Of a DNA stretch of 64,000 bases, positions 8,740 through 20,092 are shown piece after piece (positions within the stretch are counted from its first letter, which is position 1; every line of letters begins with the position of its first letter). The stretch is from NCBI RefSeq assembly GCF_003114835.2, contig NZ_AP025028.1, positions 2,694,001 to 2,758,000 of the forward strand, written 5' to 3'. Origin of the DNA: Leptospira kobayashii. GTDB taxonomy: Bacteria > Spirochaetota > Leptospiria > Leptospirales > Leptospiraceae. The position numbers and the translations under genes are program-made. The notes beneath the pieces were generated by a model. It saw only the letters and a program-made list of their open reading frames with translations, was not told where the DNA came from and searched no databases.

Positions 8740-8988
8740 TACGTTCGATGATTCATCCGACTCTGATTTTTGCAGAGAAAGTATACTTGTTTTCAAAAAC
8801 GGACCGAACCAGGATTCCGCAGTCCCGTAATTGGTAAGATAAAAGGAAAAAATACAAAAGCACATCTTTTTAAAATAAAAACAGCAGGAAATACGGAATA
8901 GTTCGATTCATTTCTGATTCCTAAATCTGATCTTTGCTTGCCGATTCCAGCTCATTGTTTCAAGTTTTGAGAATCGCAAGGATTACAA

Positions 8989-10584
8989 ATGGCAAAAAAG
9001 AATAACAAAGAATTTATCGATTCGATTCAATCGGGATACCCGGACAAAGAAAAGTCCATTTTTTTAGGAAGCGGTATGTTTGAAGAGAAAATTGCCTCCG
9101 AAGCACATGTCTCCATTCCACTCTCAACTTTAAACAGACATGGACTCATTGCAGGTGCAACAGGAACGGGAAAAACAAAAACCTTACAATTGCTTGCAGA
9201 AGGTTTATCCCGCGCCGGAGTTCCGGTATTACTTATGGATATCAAAGGGGACCTTTCCGGAATTGCTGCGGAAGGAGAAAAGAAAGAGTCTGTTGAAAAA
9301 AGAGCGAAAGAAATCGGCGCTACATGGAAAGAGGAAGGATTCTCCGTAGAGTTTCTAACTTTATCCTCCGAACCGGGGGCAAAACTACGGGCAACAGTGA
9401 CAGAATTCGGTCCCGTTTTATTTTCAAGAATCTTAAGCCTCAATGATACACAAACAGGCGTTATTTCTTTAATTTTCAAATACTGCGATGATTTGGGAAT
9501 TCCACTTCTCGATTTAAAGGATATAAAAAAGGCACTTCAATACCTGACCAATGAAGGAAAGGAAGAAATAGAAAAAGAATACGGTGCCATCTCTTCCAGT
9601 TCCGCCTCCACCATTCTTCGCAAAATCATCGAACTGGAAGGCCAGGGAGGAGAGATCTTTTTTGGAGAAACTTCTTTCGATGTGGAGGACTTGCTTGCAA
9701 AAGACGGAAAAGGCAGAGGAAAAATCAATATCATCCGCTTAACAGACATTCAATCAAAGCCTAGATTGTTTTCCACTTTTATGTTATCCCTTCTAACGGA
9801 GATTTACGGAAATTTTCCAGAAGAAGGAGATTTGGAAAAACCGAAACTCGCCATTTTTATCGACGAAGCCCATCTGGTTTTTGACGAGGCTTCCAAAACA
9901 TTGGTCGATCAGATAGAAAGTATAGTCAGACTGATCCGTTCGAAAGGAGTAGGAGTGTTTTTCTGCACGCAATCTCCGACAGATGTCCCTTCTCCCATCC
10001 TCGCGCAGCTCGGTTTGAAAGTGCAACACGCATTACGAGCGTTTACCGCTAACGATCGAAAAGCGATCAAAGAAGCGTCCGAAAATTATCCTATCACCGA
10101 ATTTTACGACATTGATGAAGAGATAACCAAAATGGGAATCGGAGAAGCATTTATCACAGCTCTTAGCCCTAAGGGAGTTCCTACACCTCTCGTTCGCACG
10201 TTTCTTTTGCCACCTAGTTCCAGAATGGATGTTTTAACCAAAGGCGAAATCGACAAAATCATCGATGATTCCCCTCTTGTAAAAAAATATTCCAAGGATT
10301 TGGATAGAGAGTCCGCGTATGAAATTTTAGAAAAAAAATTACAGTCCTATGCGGAATCCGAAGAAGAGGAAGAAAAAGAAACGAAAGGAAATTCGCCGAA
10401 AGAAGAAAAACGGAAAAAACAAAAAGAAGATCCTGGTTTTATAGAACAACTTTCCAAAAATCCTCTTGCAAGAGACGTGGGAAGAACGGTGGCAAAAGAA
10501 GTTACCAGAGGTCTTTTAGGAATGTTAGGAGTTTCCACCACGAAAAAAACACGTAGAAAAAAAACGGGCCTTTTCGGACTTTAA
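8989..10584 (+). CDS. HerA-like bipolar helicase/ATPase (DUF853 family)
   Basis: 531 residues. Walker A is GATGTGKTKTL at about residues 56-66, preceded by PLSTLNRHGLIAG. VLLMDIKGDLSGI follows at about 76-90. Walker B is LAIFIDEAHLVF at about 286-297. The sensor/arginine region is GVGVFFCTQSPTDVPSPIL. This is the order of the DUF853 branch of HerA/FtsK-like ATPases (YjgR-type), predicted to be hexameric DNA translocases of uncertain biological role. The C-terminal 80 residues are very charged (EEEEEKETKG, KKTRRKKTG), which may be a nucleic-acid-binding tail. The start ATG follows CAAGGATTACAA. It is probably co-transcribed with the diguanylate cyclase 44 bp downstream. Confidence 0.85.
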   Translation: MAKKNNKEFIDSIQSGYPDKEKSIFLGSGMFEEKIASEAHVSIPLSTLNRHGLIAGATGTGKTKTLQLLAEGLSRAGVPVLLMDIKGDLSGIAAEGEKKESVEKRAKEIGATWKEEGFSVEFLTLSSEPGAKLRATVTEFGPVLFSRILSLNDTQTGVISLIFKYCDDLGIPLLDLKDIKKALQYLTNEGKEEIEKEYGAISSSSASTILRKIIELEGQGGEIFFGETSFDVEDLLAKDGKGRGKINIIRLTDIQSKPRLFSTFMLSLLTEIYGNFPEEGDLEKPKLAIFIDEAHLVFDEASKTLVDQIESIVRLIRSKGVGVFFCTQSPTDVPSPILAQLGLKVQHALRAFTANDRKAIKEASENYPITEFYDIDEEITKMGIGEAFITALSPKGVPTPLVRTFLLPPSSRMDVLTKGEIDKIIDDSPLVKKYSKDLDRESAYEILEKKLQSYAESEEEEEKETKGNSPKEEKRKKQKEDPGFIEQLSKNPLARDVGRTVAKEVTRGLLGMLGVSTTKKTRRKKTGLFGL

Positions 10585-10628
10585 GCAAAACGTTTATCCG
10601 TCAGATTCTACGTACCAACTGAAAAATT

Positions 10629-11447
10629 ATGAAATATGAAAAAGAAATTCAAGATGCCACAGCTTTATTAGATGTTATTTTAAATGAGCTGTTAAACGAA
10701 AAAGAATTACCTGCGATTTTTACGAAAGAGCCCACTGCGGAAGATGATGTTCTGATTTCGCATCTTTTGTATCTGTTAACAAATATTAACTTTCCTGCGG
10801 AAGAATCCAGGGATATTTTGAAAAGAAGTTTTGAACTGACTTCCAAACTGATCGAATCCTTGGGAAGACCCGTGGATTTCCGTGTTGCCTTGCTTGACAT
10901 ATTGTTAAGCAAGGACAAAAGGATGAACAATCCCAAAGTCATTGAGATCAAACTTTATTTGGAACAGGAAAGGATGACGGTCGTAGACCACCTAACGGGA
11001 CTTTACAATAAAAGATATTTCGACGAAGCATCTTTTCGAATCTTCAATCAGGCAAGAAGGCATAATCGAATTTTTTCCGTTGTAGTAATCGATATTGACG
11101 ATTTTAAAAAAATCAACGATGAGTTCGGTCATCCCATGGGAGATGAGGTTTTAAAAAACTTAGGCAAAATCATACTTAGTAATATCAGAAAAGAAGACAT
11201 CGCCTGCAGAACGGGAGGAGAAGAATTCACTCTGTTACTATCGGATACCTCCGCTCCGGGTGCGATGACAGTTGCCGAAAAAATCCGAATCGAATTCAAT
11301 AAAGAGACCTTAGGAAAAAAGAGCCTGTCTTTTTCGGGAGGAATTTCCTCCTACCCGGAGGATTCCCTCACCTTGGATGATTTGGTCCTCAAGGCAGACA
11401 AAGCGATGTACAAATCGAAATTCTCCGGCAAAAACAGAATCTCTTGA
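10629..11447 (+). CDS. Diguanylate cyclase (GGDEF domain)
   Basis: 272 residues. The N-terminal ~110 residues are helical with no recognised sensor. The GGDEF domain starts with DHLTGLYNKRYFDEA at about residue 120, has the metal-binding FSVVVIDIDDFKKINDEFGH, and carries a catalytic loop RTGGEEF at about 195-201. All residues needed to make cyclic di-GMP from two GTP are present. There is no RxxD inhibitory site five residues before the loop that I can see. It is cytoplasmic, with no membrane segment. It follows the HerA-like gene by 44 bp, and its 3' end faces the convergent glucosidase gene. Confidence 0.9.
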   Translation: MKYEKEIQDATALLDVILNELLNEKELPAIFTKEPTAEDDVLISHLLYLLTNINFPAEESRDILKRSFELTSKLIESLGRPVDFRVALLDILLSKDKRMNNPKVIEIKLYLEQERMTVVDHLTGLYNKRYFDEASFRIFNQARRHNRIFSVVVIDIDDFKKINDEFGHPMGDEVLKNLGKIILSNIRKEDIACRTGGEEFTLLLSDTSAPGAMTVAEKIRIEFNKETLGKKSLSFSGGISSYPEDSLTLDDLVLKADKAMYKSKFSGKNRIS

Positions 11448-11478
11448 TTAATCTGATTATCAAACGAGATAGGATCTT

Positions 11479-13110
11479 TTATTTTTCTTCATATTTCCAA
11501 ATCATTCCGGAATTTTGAGATAAATAGTTTCCGCTCTCATTCACAATCAATTGGTTAGTTGAATAAACTTGCTTCCCGTTTTGAGTGAACTTGCTTACAT
11601 CAATCGGTTGATTCGAAAAATTGATAAAAATACCTAATTCCGGCGCGTTGGGGATGAAACGTATATAGCCCAGAAGTCCGTAATTTCCGGTCTCCAATAC
11701 CTTCAATCCTCCTGTGTGAAGGACCGGTTCCCTTTTACGGAGAGAAATCAATGTCTTATAGGTATTCCAGATAGAATTCGGATTTTTCTTTTGGTATTCA
11801 ACATTTCTGAATTCCTTTTCTCCAGTAAACGGAAGCCAAGGTTTTGTTTGTGGGGAAGTAAACCCCGAGGTTGAAGTAGAGTCCCATTGCATAGGAGTTC
11901 TGGCATCATCTCTGGTTACAAATACATCCAATAGTTTCAATAGCCATTTCGGAGCCCAATCCAGATCTTTCGCCAACGGATCAGTTGATTCTCTCGGAGA
12001 GAAATCTCCTCCTCTAAGTCCGATCTCCTCTCCATAATATACTACAGGAACTCCTCTTGCGGTAAGTTGGAATAACGCTAATATTTTTGCTTTTTCCAAA
12101 TCACCGTTGATCCTCTCAATACTTCTGGGTTGATCATGATTTCCGAAAACATATGTAGGAAGATAAGGCTTTGGATAAACTGTTTCATTTTTGACGAGAA
12201 GATCTTTAAAAAAAGAAGCGCTCCAAACATAATGAATAAGTTCGAATTGAAATACCAAGTTAAGCCCATCTGTAGCATCTTTCGACGGCTCTCCGAGGAA
12301 TTTTTTCAACACAGAATCATTGCCACTCACTTCTCCGAGTAGACAACGGTCCTGTCCGAATTCTTCCGTTAATTTTTTAACTTCTTTCGCCAATTCAAAA
12401 TTTTTAGGATGATTTAAAGTATATATTTTTTTCTGAAAGAACACCTCGTCATTGTTATCCGGAGTAGGAAAATATCGAAATACGAATGGATTGTCTCTTT
12501 TGGATTCGTCTTTAAATATGCTATTGAATATATCCAATCGAAAGCCATCTACTCCCAAACCGAGCCAAAACCTCATAGCATCGAACATTGATTTTTTGAC
12601 TTCGGGATGATTGAAGTTCAAATCAGGCTGGAAAAACAAAAAATTAGTATAATAATATTCTTTTGTTAGAGGGTCAAAATTCCATCCGGGTTTTCCTACC
12701 ATCGAGATCCAATTATTTTTTTCCTTCGCCCAAAGATACCAATCTCTTTTGGGATTATCAACCGATGATCTGGATTCTTTAAACCAAGGATGTTCCTCCG
12801 AAGTATGATTTAGTACCATATCGAAAAGAATCTTCATTTTTCTTTTGTGAACTTCATTGATTAGAAGTTTCGCATCTTCCAAAGTTCCCATCATCGGATC
12901 AACATCCAAATAATCACTTACGTCATATCCATGATCCCTACCGGGGCTTTTATAGAATGGAGACACCCAAATGGTTTCAAATCCTAGCTCCTGAATTTCA
13001 TCCAACTTGGAAATCATTCCTAAAATATCTCCGATCCCATCACCATTTGAGTCTGCGAATGACCGAGGGTAGATTTGATAGATAGTTGTCGTTTGCCACC
13101 AATATTGCAT
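11479..13110 (-). CDS. GH13 alpha-glucosidase / oligo-1,6-glucosidase-like
   Basis: 543 residues from ATG 13110 (MQYWWQTTTIYQIYPRSF), which has an excellent CAGGAGGAATT ribosome site. Upstream in-frame codons to 13140 would run into the regulatory region. Family 13 regions are all present: region I FDMVLNHTS, region II DGFRLDIFN (nucleophile Asp), region III LLGEVSG (acid/base Glu), region IV FGNHDQPRS (transition-state Asp). It also has the SFADSNGDGIGDILG metal site near residue 20. It hydrolyses alpha-glucosides such as maltose, isomaltose, sucrose or trehalose; the exact substrate cannot be read. No signal peptide is present. It is divergent from groES, and a CIRCE-like element lies 24 bp upstream of its start. 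Confidence 0.88.
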   Translation of the reverse strand: MQYWWQTTTIYQIYPRSFADSNGDGIGDILGMISKLDEIQELGFETIWVSPFYKSPGRDHGYDVSDYLDVDPMMGTLEDAKLLINEVHKRKMKILFDMVLNHTSEEHPWFKESRSSVDNPKRDWYLWAKEKNNWISMVGKPGWNFDPLTKEYYYTNFLFFQPDLNFNHPEVKKSMFDAMRFWLGLGVDGFRLDIFNSIFKDESKRDNPFVFRYFPTPDNNDEVFFQKKIYTLNHPKNFELAKEVKKLTEEFGQDRCLLGEVSGNDSVLKKFLGEPSKDATDGLNLVFQFELIHYVWSASFFKDLLVKNETVYPKPYLPTYVFGNHDQPRSIERINGDLEKAKILALFQLTARGVPVVYYGEEIGLRGGDFSPRESTDPLAKDLDWAPKWLLKLLDVFVTRDDARTPMQWDSTSTSGFTSPQTKPWLPFTGEKEFRNVEYQKKNPNSIWNTYKTLISLRKREPVLHTGGLKVLETGNYGLLGYIRFIPNAPELGIFINFSNQPIDVSKFTQNGKQVYSTNQLIVNESGNYLSQNSGMIWKYEEK

Positions 13111-13133
13111 AATTCCTCCTGATTGGAACAACG

Positions 13134-13160
13134 TTAGCACTCTCGACCCTCAAGTGCTTG
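13134..13160. promoter_or_regulatory. CIRCE element 1 (HrcA operator)
   Basis: TTAGCACTC, nine-base spacer, AAGTGCTTG. The left arm is a perfect CIRCE half-site and the right arm keeps AGTGCT of GAGTGCTAA. It overlaps a TTGACA (-35-like, 13158-13163) reading toward groES and lies just upstream of the divergent glucosidase gene. HrcA is the known heat-shock repressor that binds CIRCE. Confidence 0.8.
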
Positions 13161-13190
13161 ACAAAAAAGGGCCGTTCAAAAAGATATGTA
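13158..13190 (+). promoter_or_regulatory. Candidate sigma-70-type promoter of groES-groEL
   Basis: TTGACA at 13158-13163 with an AT-rich -10 candidate (GATATG/TATGTA, 13183-13190) about 18-21 bases downstream. It is bracketed by two CIRCE elements. The -10 call is uncertain. Confidence 0.45.
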
Positions 13191-13197
13191 TTAGGAT

Positions 13198-13224
13198 TTA
13201 GCACTCCCCCAAAGATTGTGCTAA
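13198..13224. promoter_or_regulatory. CIRCE element 2 (HrcA operator)
   Basis: TTAGCACTC, nine-base spacer CCCCAAAGA, TTGTGCTAA: 16 of 18 arm positions match the CIRCE consensus. It sits between the promoter candidate and groES, the usual repressing position. Confidence 0.9.
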
Positions 13225-13269
13225 CAAAAAACCATCCAAATCAAAAAATTCAAAAGGAGATAGAACCTT

Positions 13270-15224
<1,955 letters not shown>

Positions 15225-15259
15225 TTCATTCTTTCCAGGCTTTTCTTTGGAAAACAAGA

Positions 15260-15291
15260 GGCTCGAAGAGAATTCTTCGGGCCTTTTTTTT
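15260..15291 (+). terminator. Rho-independent terminator of groES-groEL
   Basis: Ten-pair stem GGCTCGAAGA / TCTTCGGGCC with GAAT loop (15260-15283), followed by eight T. Its T tract touches the stop codon of the convergent DUF1564 gene at 15290. Confidence 0.92.
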
Positions 15292-15799
15292 ATATCCGGT
15301 AGACCATTTCTATTTGGTTAAGGGGTAGGAATTGGGTTTTGAGTAGTAGGCGGGGGTGGTGAGGTAGAGTTCTAACCACCCCCGCCTCCCTCAATTCCTT
15401 GCCCCATCCCAACTCATCCAATTCCAGCATCCTTGAAAAAAGCAAACAGTAAGAAACCCCCAAACCATTCGCGATCGCCTTCAATTCCAATAAATCTTCC
15501 AACTGAACCTTAGCCCCGATCCGAACGAGAGCCAAACCCTTGCTTTGGTATTTCTTCGAAACAGAAGCACTGGTATTCCAATGGGAAAAAACGATAAACT
15601 CGGAATACTGAATCAATAATTCATGCAAAACTTGCCGGAAAGTCTTTCGGAACAATAATTTGTTCAGATGTTTTTCCGAATGCGTAGGAATAAGAAACAT
15701 TACAGGCATCTTTCCCGATTTGTTTTGCAGAGCAGAGATAAGTCGTGTTCGGTGAACTTTCCCCTTTCGAACGAAAGTCCGTTTTGTGAATTCTCTCAT
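15290..15799 (-). CDS. DUF1564 family protein
   Basis: 169 basic residues with the DUF1564 layout: a ladder of KHLNKLLFRKTFRQVLHELL, a central SKGLALVRIGAKVQLEDLLE segment, and the helix ELKAIANGLGVSYCLLFSRML with its LELDELG tail. The family is expanded in Leptospira genomes and the fold resembles ribbon-helix-helix DNA binders; its function is unproven. The 3' part of the frame (VVRTLPHHPRLLLK) is formed by an inverted repeat in the DNA (15349-15386), so the C-terminus may have been rewritten by a repeat insertion. It converges on groEL and shares that gene's terminator region. Confidence 0.7.
   Translation of the reverse strand: MREFTKRTFVRKGKVHRTRLISALQNKSGKMPVMFLIPTHSEKHLNKLLFRKTFRQVLHELLIQYSEFIVFSHWNTSASVSKKYQSKGLALVRIGAKVQLEDLLELKAIANGLGVSYCLLFSRMLELDELGWGKELREAGVVRTLPHHPRLLLKTQFLPLNQIEMVYRI
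15349..15386. repeat. Inverted repeat inside the 3' end of the DUF1564 gene
   Basis: Perfect 12-base arms GGCGGGGGTGGT (15349-15360) and ACCACCCCCGCC (15375-15386) with a 14-base loop. The GC-rich composition differs from the surroundings and resembles the GGCGGGTGGT core of the dispersed repeat at 26301-26390 and 37815-37905. Confidence 0.75.
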
Positions 15800-15839
15800 A
15801 CCTTAAGTAGGTAAAAAAACATCGCCTTTGGCGCAAAAA

Positions 15840-17768
15840 TCAGCAAACTTCCAAAACAATCAAAGTGATATCATCATGCGGAAGACCTTGCAATTTCATA
15901 GTGGATTTAAACTCCGCGACCATTTTAGCAACAGCTAAGTCAGGGAGGAGATTTGAAAATTGATTGAATAGGATTTTCAAATTTTGGATTCCAAACTCTT
16001 CCTCACCTTTGCCGGTCTCTTCCGTCAAACCGTCCGTATAAAATAAAAAACGATCTCCCGGCTCGAAATTGTATTCTTCTTCAACGAAGGTAAGATTTTC
16101 GAGTATTCCCAAAGGTTTTCCTTTCGGTTTGATTTCATTGATAGATCCGTCTTTTTTGGCCAAATGAAAAAAAGAAGGATGGCCGGCACTCGCAACGATA
16201 AATCGTTTTCTTTCCCGATCCAAATAAAAATAAGAAGCTGTGGTAAAACGACCTTGCGATCTTTTCACCAAATCATCGTTCATCGATGAAAGCAAAAAAG
16301 AAGGGTTTTCCCAATAATTATGATTCTGAAAAAAGGAAAATTTCGATAAAGACGCAACGATCGAGGCACCTAACCCATGCCCAACGACATCGGCAATCAG
16401 TAATCCGTATTTTTTATTCCCCAATGCCTGAAAATCGTAAAAGTCCCCGCCTACTTCCTGAGACGGCTGATAATAAACGGATATATTTATATTTTCCCAT
16501 TTAGGGGGACTGGGTGGTAAAATCGCATTTTGAATTCTAGCGGCCGTTACAATCTCTTTTTGCAAAGATACGAACTTAACTTCGGAATCTCTGAATAAAT
16601 TTTCTCCGTATAATGACAATAAAACGACAAATAGGAAAAAACCCCAAGGTGCTAATTTTGTAATGGATTGTAATACATTCATAGCGACCAAAATATCATG
16701 ACCGTTGAATATCAGTAAAAACACACTACCCAAAGCCAATATCCATGCCTTCGGTTTGCCTGCGGCAATTTCTCCCCAGGAAATCAATACTTGCAAAACC
16801 AAAGACGGCAATGTCACCCATGCAAATGTAATCAAAGCAAGCGCAAAAGGAATCACATCAAAAAAAGCCAAAGTCAAAATAACGATACTGAACAAAAGAT
16901 GGAACTGCCACATCATTCGTATTATATTCCACCGCCCAATACCGAACAGTTTATCGAAGAAATACAATCCGGAAATAGGAATGGAAAACAATGTTATGAT
17001 AAAAATATAAAAATCAACGGCAAAGGAATCATACCAGAAAAATCCCCAGAATCCGATCTGTGACATAAAGTGAAGACCAGATAACACGGAAAATATGGTA
17101 AAACCGACGATCGCTCTTTTTTTTCTTCTCCAATACAAGTAACTCGAAAAAACGCCGAGAGATATAAAGAAAAAACCAAGCCCGGCGAAAGATTGATTTC
17201 TATTCGTCATCATCTTATGATTAGAAATCAGATCGGAATAAACCGGAGTTTCATTGAATCCTATGGGAAAATTTCGTTCGGATAGAAATAACACATATAT
17301 GTATTCTCCCGCATTTTCCTTAGGCAAATGTACAATCGGGAAAAAATTGGGATCGAATTCCAATTTCTTTTTACCTTCCGTTTCGGTTCCTTCCGAAGAA
17401 AAATAAAACTGCCTGGCTACCAACTGATTTCCCGAGAAAATACCAAGTAACCTAACTCCTCCTCTCAAAAAAAGAGAAGGCGATTCGATTCCCTGAAGTT
17501 TCTCCCATTTACGTCTTGCCACAAGTATTTTGTTATGCGGTTGTGTGATGGATATATAGGGAATCCGATAGGGTAGATAGGATTTTGATTGATTCTCCTC
17601 CGAGACGGAAAAACGATCGATTTCTTCCATCTCCAACCAACGCATTTCCCAACCGAAACGCCAATCTTCGATGATTCTTGTTTTCTCAAGAGGATGACAA
17701 GACAACAAAACAAAAATAAATCCAAGAAAATATAGGTTCTCTTTTTTAAAGAAAGTTATAAAGTTCAT
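15840..17768 (-). CDS. Membrane SpoIIE-type PP2C phosphatase with 7TM-DISM-like sensor region
   Basis: 642 residues. The N-terminal lipoprotein-type signal (FLGFIFVLLSC, Cys24) is followed by an exported domain to about residue 190. Seven membrane helices follow (about 195-390), then a short linker EIVTAARIQNAILPPSPP leading into the SpoIIE/PP2C domain. Metal-site motifs are EVGGDFYDF, LLIADVVGHGLGAS, FYTDGLTEE and the final LPHDDITLIVLE. Such proteins dephosphorylate anti-anti-sigma (STAS) partners in response to an extracellular signal. No STAS gene is adjacent; an RsbW-like kinase lies at 26447-26884. The start ATG has GGGAAGATTAC before it. Confidence 0.88.
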   Translation of the reverse strand: MNFITFFKKENLYFLGFIFVLLSCHPLEKTRIIEDWRFGWEMRWLEMEEIDRFSVSEENQSKSYLPYRIPYISITQPHNKILVARRKWEKLQGIESPSLFLRGGVRLLGIFSGNQLVARQFYFSSEGTETEGKKKLEFDPNFFPIVHLPKENAGEYIYVLFLSERNFPIGFNETPVYSDLISNHKMMTNRNQSFAGLGFFFISLGVFSSYLYWRRKKRAIVGFTIFSVLSGLHFMSQIGFWGFFWYDSFAVDFYIFIITLFSIPISGLYFFDKLFGIGRWNIIRMMWQFHLLFSIVILTLAFFDVIPFALALITFAWVTLPSLVLQVLISWGEIAAGKPKAWILALGSVFLLIFNGHDILVAMNVLQSITKLAPWGFFLFVVLLSLYGENLFRDSEVKFVSLQKEIVTAARIQNAILPPSPPKWENINISVYYQPSQEVGGDFYDFQALGNKKYGLLIADVVGHGLGASIVASLSKFSFFQNHNYWENPSFLLSSMNDDLVKRSQGRFTTASYFYLDRERKRFIVASAGHPSFFHLAKKDGSINEIKPKGKPLGILENLTFVEEEYNFEPGDRFLFYTDGLTEETGKGEEEFGIQNLKILFNQFSNLLPDLAVAKMVAEFKSTMKLQGLPHDDITLIVLEVC

Positions 17769-17781
17769 GTAATCTTCCCTT

Positions 17782-18150
17782 TCATTCTTCTAAAGTGAGA
17801 TGATCGTTCTGAATCGAATCCGCAAATTCTTTGTTTTTTAAATCTGCTATTTTTAACTTCTTTGTTTTACGCAGCTTATCTTTTTTCCGTTTAATTATTT
17901 TTAAGCGTTCCGTTTCCTTAGAAGACGATTTGGGATGATTTAAAATTTCAATTTTTTCGCAAAGTAATACTCTCGCCTTATAACGGTTTAGTCCTTGAGT
18001 TCGGTATACGGAACACTTCACATCCGTCCCGGTCGGTTTATGTAATAAATAAACTGCTGTAGAAACTTTATTTACATTCTGTCCGCCTTTACCGCCGGAC
18101 TTGATAAAGGACTCTTCCAAATCCGATTCGAGTAAGTCCAAAGCGGACAT
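17782..18150 (-). CDS. Release-factor-like GGQ domain protein (RF-1 domain, ArfB/C12orf65-like)
   Basis: 122 residues from ATG 18150 (MSALDLLESDLEESF), preceded by GAGGAAAAGA. An earlier ATG at 18204 lacks a ribosome site. It carries the catalytic peptidyl-tRNA hydrolysis motif in SGGKGGQNVNKVSTAV, followed by the RF-1 domain strands (DVKCSVYRTQGLNRYKAR) and a strongly basic C-terminal tail (RLKIIKRKKDKLRKTKKLK). There are no codon-recognition domains, so it cannot act as a normal RF1/RF2. By family it would hydrolyse peptidyl-tRNA on stalled ribosomes or 50S subunits. It sits 13 bp from the SpoIIE gene on the same strand. Confidence 0.85.
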   Translation of the reverse strand: MSALDLLESDLEESFIKSGGKGGQNVNKVSTAVYLLHKPTGTDVKCSVYRTQGLNRYKARVLLCEKIEILNHPKSSSKETERLKIIKRKKDKLRKTKKLKIADLKNKEFADSIQNDHLTLEE

Positions 18151-18260
18151 TCTTTTCCTCAAGGATTCATTTTTTTCAACAGATACAGGAAAAGACAGGG
18201 GCATAACAGTATGATTCCGAAAAAAAGAATTGTCAATAAATTTTTGACAATTCTTTCTAT

Positions 18261-18956
18261 TTAAGCTTGGGGAGACATGGATTCAATGGCGAGAATCCTG
18301 CGGCGTAAATCCGATGCACCTTCATAATTCTCGATTTGAATCGCGTTGAATTTTTGAATGTAAAGACTCACTAGTTCATCTCCTAGTTTTCCGGGAAACG
18401 CCAGTGCTTTCTGAAAATTATCAATGTCCAGCTGAGGGTGATGGTTCAGAAAATAATCAACAATACGATCCATCTTCAAACGAGTCGCTTCTTTTGCAAT
18501 TCCGGAAGAACTTCTGAATTCCAAAGACAGATTGGCAAGAGTTTCCAAAGGTTGGCTGAAACCTTCTAATTTTTCATTCTCGCCTGTTGCCTGTTTTTTT
18601 TCCTTGGCTTTACAATATTCAACATAACGCATAACCATCGAATTGAACTGTTCCATTCTTTCCTGAATGTATTGATTGGATTGGTCTTTATCATCAGGCA
18701 TTTGAAAATCAGGCAATTGGACCACATCGTAAAGATGTATGTTTTCAGTTAGAATTTTTAACAATTCCTCTTTGGAAGAAAGTGCCACAGGAGGAAAAGT
18801 CACAACCGGGTAATTGTCTCCGATTTTTAGAAAACTCACAACCACATTGGAGGCAATGATTTTGCCTCCCGGAGCAATCGGGTTTTCTCCAAACACATGA
18901 CAATAGGCAATCAGGTTGCCGGTCGGATTCGGTTTTGAGCCTCTTTCAAAATTCAT
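18261..18956 (-). CDS. Conserved-looking hypothetical protein with UVR-like C-terminal motif
   Basis: 231 residues starting [18 protein letters not shown] behind AAGGAATCATT. I do not recognise the N-terminal domain ([37 protein letters not shown]). The middle is helical and charged. The last 30 residues, [20 protein letters not shown] followed by RRRILAIE, resemble the UvrB/UvrC UVR motif (two helices that mediate protein-protein contact in repair and in Clp/McsA-type proteins). It is soluble with no signal. It lies between Mrp and the release-factor-like gene on the same strand, with 50 bp upstream spacing. Confidence 0.6.
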   Translation of the reverse strand: MNFERGSKPNPTGNLIAYCHVFGENPIAPGGKIIASNVVVSFLKIGDNYPVVTFPPVALSSKEELLKILTENIHLYDVVQLPDFQMPDDKDQSNQYIQERMEQFNSMVMRYVEYCKAKEKKQATGENEKLEGFSQPLETLANLSLEFRSSSGIAKEATRLKMDRIVDYFLNHHPQLDIDNFQKALAFPGKLGDELVSLYIQKFNAIQIENYEGASDLRRRILAIESMSPQA

Positions 18957-19006
18957 AATGATTCCTTAATTAGACTGCTGGAACCACTCCAGGGAACAAG
19001 TGATTT

Positions 19007-20059
19007 TTAATCTTCCCAGAGGGCTAATTGACTTTCTAGATTCTTCACTATGTTAGAATAGGACTCAATTAATGCTTTATTTCCATCGCCCAAAACGGCC
19101 GGAATTCCCGATTCACCGGATTTCATTACCTCGACGGTGAGTGGAACCTGGCCTAACTGAGGAACGGATAATTGGGCGGCCAACTTCCCCCCTCCCCCTT
19201 TGGAAAATAGGTCCGTTACATGACCGCAAGAAGGGCAAGCAAACCCGGACATATTCTCTACGATTCCGAGTATCGGAACTTTTACCTGTTTGAACATGGC
19301 CGCAGCTCTTCCCGCATCGAGCACCGCCACTTCCTGGGGAGTAGTCACGATGATAGCCCCGTCCAAATCTATGAGCTGAGCTAAGGATAATTGAACATCT
19401 CCCGTACCGGGAGGTAAGTCGATGAGTAGGTAGTCCAATTCTCCCCAAACAACATCATATAAGAACTGTTCAACGGCTTTTCCAAGCATAGGCCCCCGCC
19501 AAACAACTGGTTGGTCATCGGCTACTAAAAAAGCGAAAGAAATCAATTTCAAACCGTGTTTTTCCAAAGGATAAATTTTGTCTTCTTCCGATTTCAATGC
19601 AACGCGACCGTTCACTCCGAACATTTTACCCAAAGAAGGACCGTAAATATCCGCATCCAAAATGCCCACTTTCTTGCCAGTTTTAAGTAAGGCAGCAGCA
19701 AGATTTGCAGTTACGGTAGACTTACCTACCCCCCCTTTTCCGGAACCTACTGCGATGACTTTTTTGACACCGAAGATTTTGTTTCCGTCTTCCATCTTCA
19801 TGGATTGATCCACTTCGAATTTGATTTTTACTTTTCCGATTCCTTCGATTTTGGATATCAGCTGTCTCGCTTGCGCTTCCAAACCGATTTGCAATCGCCT
19901 GTCGTTGTTTGGTGTTTTGATCAGGATATCAATTCCTTCTTCACCATTATCCACTTTTGCAACCATTCCCAAACTAACGATATCCTTCTTGAGTTCAGGA
20001 TGTTTTACTTGCATCAGTTGTCTTTGCACTGCGGAAAGATCCGCTTTAGAATTTGCCAT
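19007..20059 (-). CDS. mrp: Mrp/NBP35-family iron-sulfur cluster carrier ATPase
   Basis: 350 residues. An N-terminal DUF59/MIP18-like domain (residues 1-90, [17 protein letters not shown]) is followed by a P-loop ATPase with the deviant Walker [18 protein letters not shown] at about 106-122, [13 protein letters not shown], and [16 protein letters not shown]. The cluster-binding CPSCG motif is at about 275. These are the hallmarks of ApbC/Mrp, which carries and transfers Fe-S clusters as a dimer. The start ATG is preceded by TAGGAAAAACAA. It sits in a minus-strand group with a phosphoesterase and a lipoyl protein, which is not enough to link them functionally. Confidence 0.95.
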   Translation of the reverse strand: MANSKADLSAVQRQLMQVKHPELKKDIVSLGMVAKVDNGEEGIDILIKTPNNDRRLQIGLEAQARQLISKIEGIGKVKIKFEVDQSMKMEDGNKIFGVKKVIAVGSGKGGVGKSTVTANLAAALLKTGKKVGILDADIYGPSLGKMFGVNGRVALKSEEDKIYPLEKHGLKLISFAFLVADDQPVVWRGPMLGKAVEQFLYDVVWGELDYLLIDLPPGTGDVQLSLAQLIDLDGAIIVTTPQEVAVLDAGRAAAMFKQVKVPILGIVENMSGFACPSCGHVTDLFSKGGGGKLAAQLSVPQLGQVPLTVEVMKSGESGIPAVLGDGNKALIESYSNIVKNLESQLALWED

Positions 20060-20092
20060 TTGTTTTTCCTAATCCAATTAAATTGCTAACGA

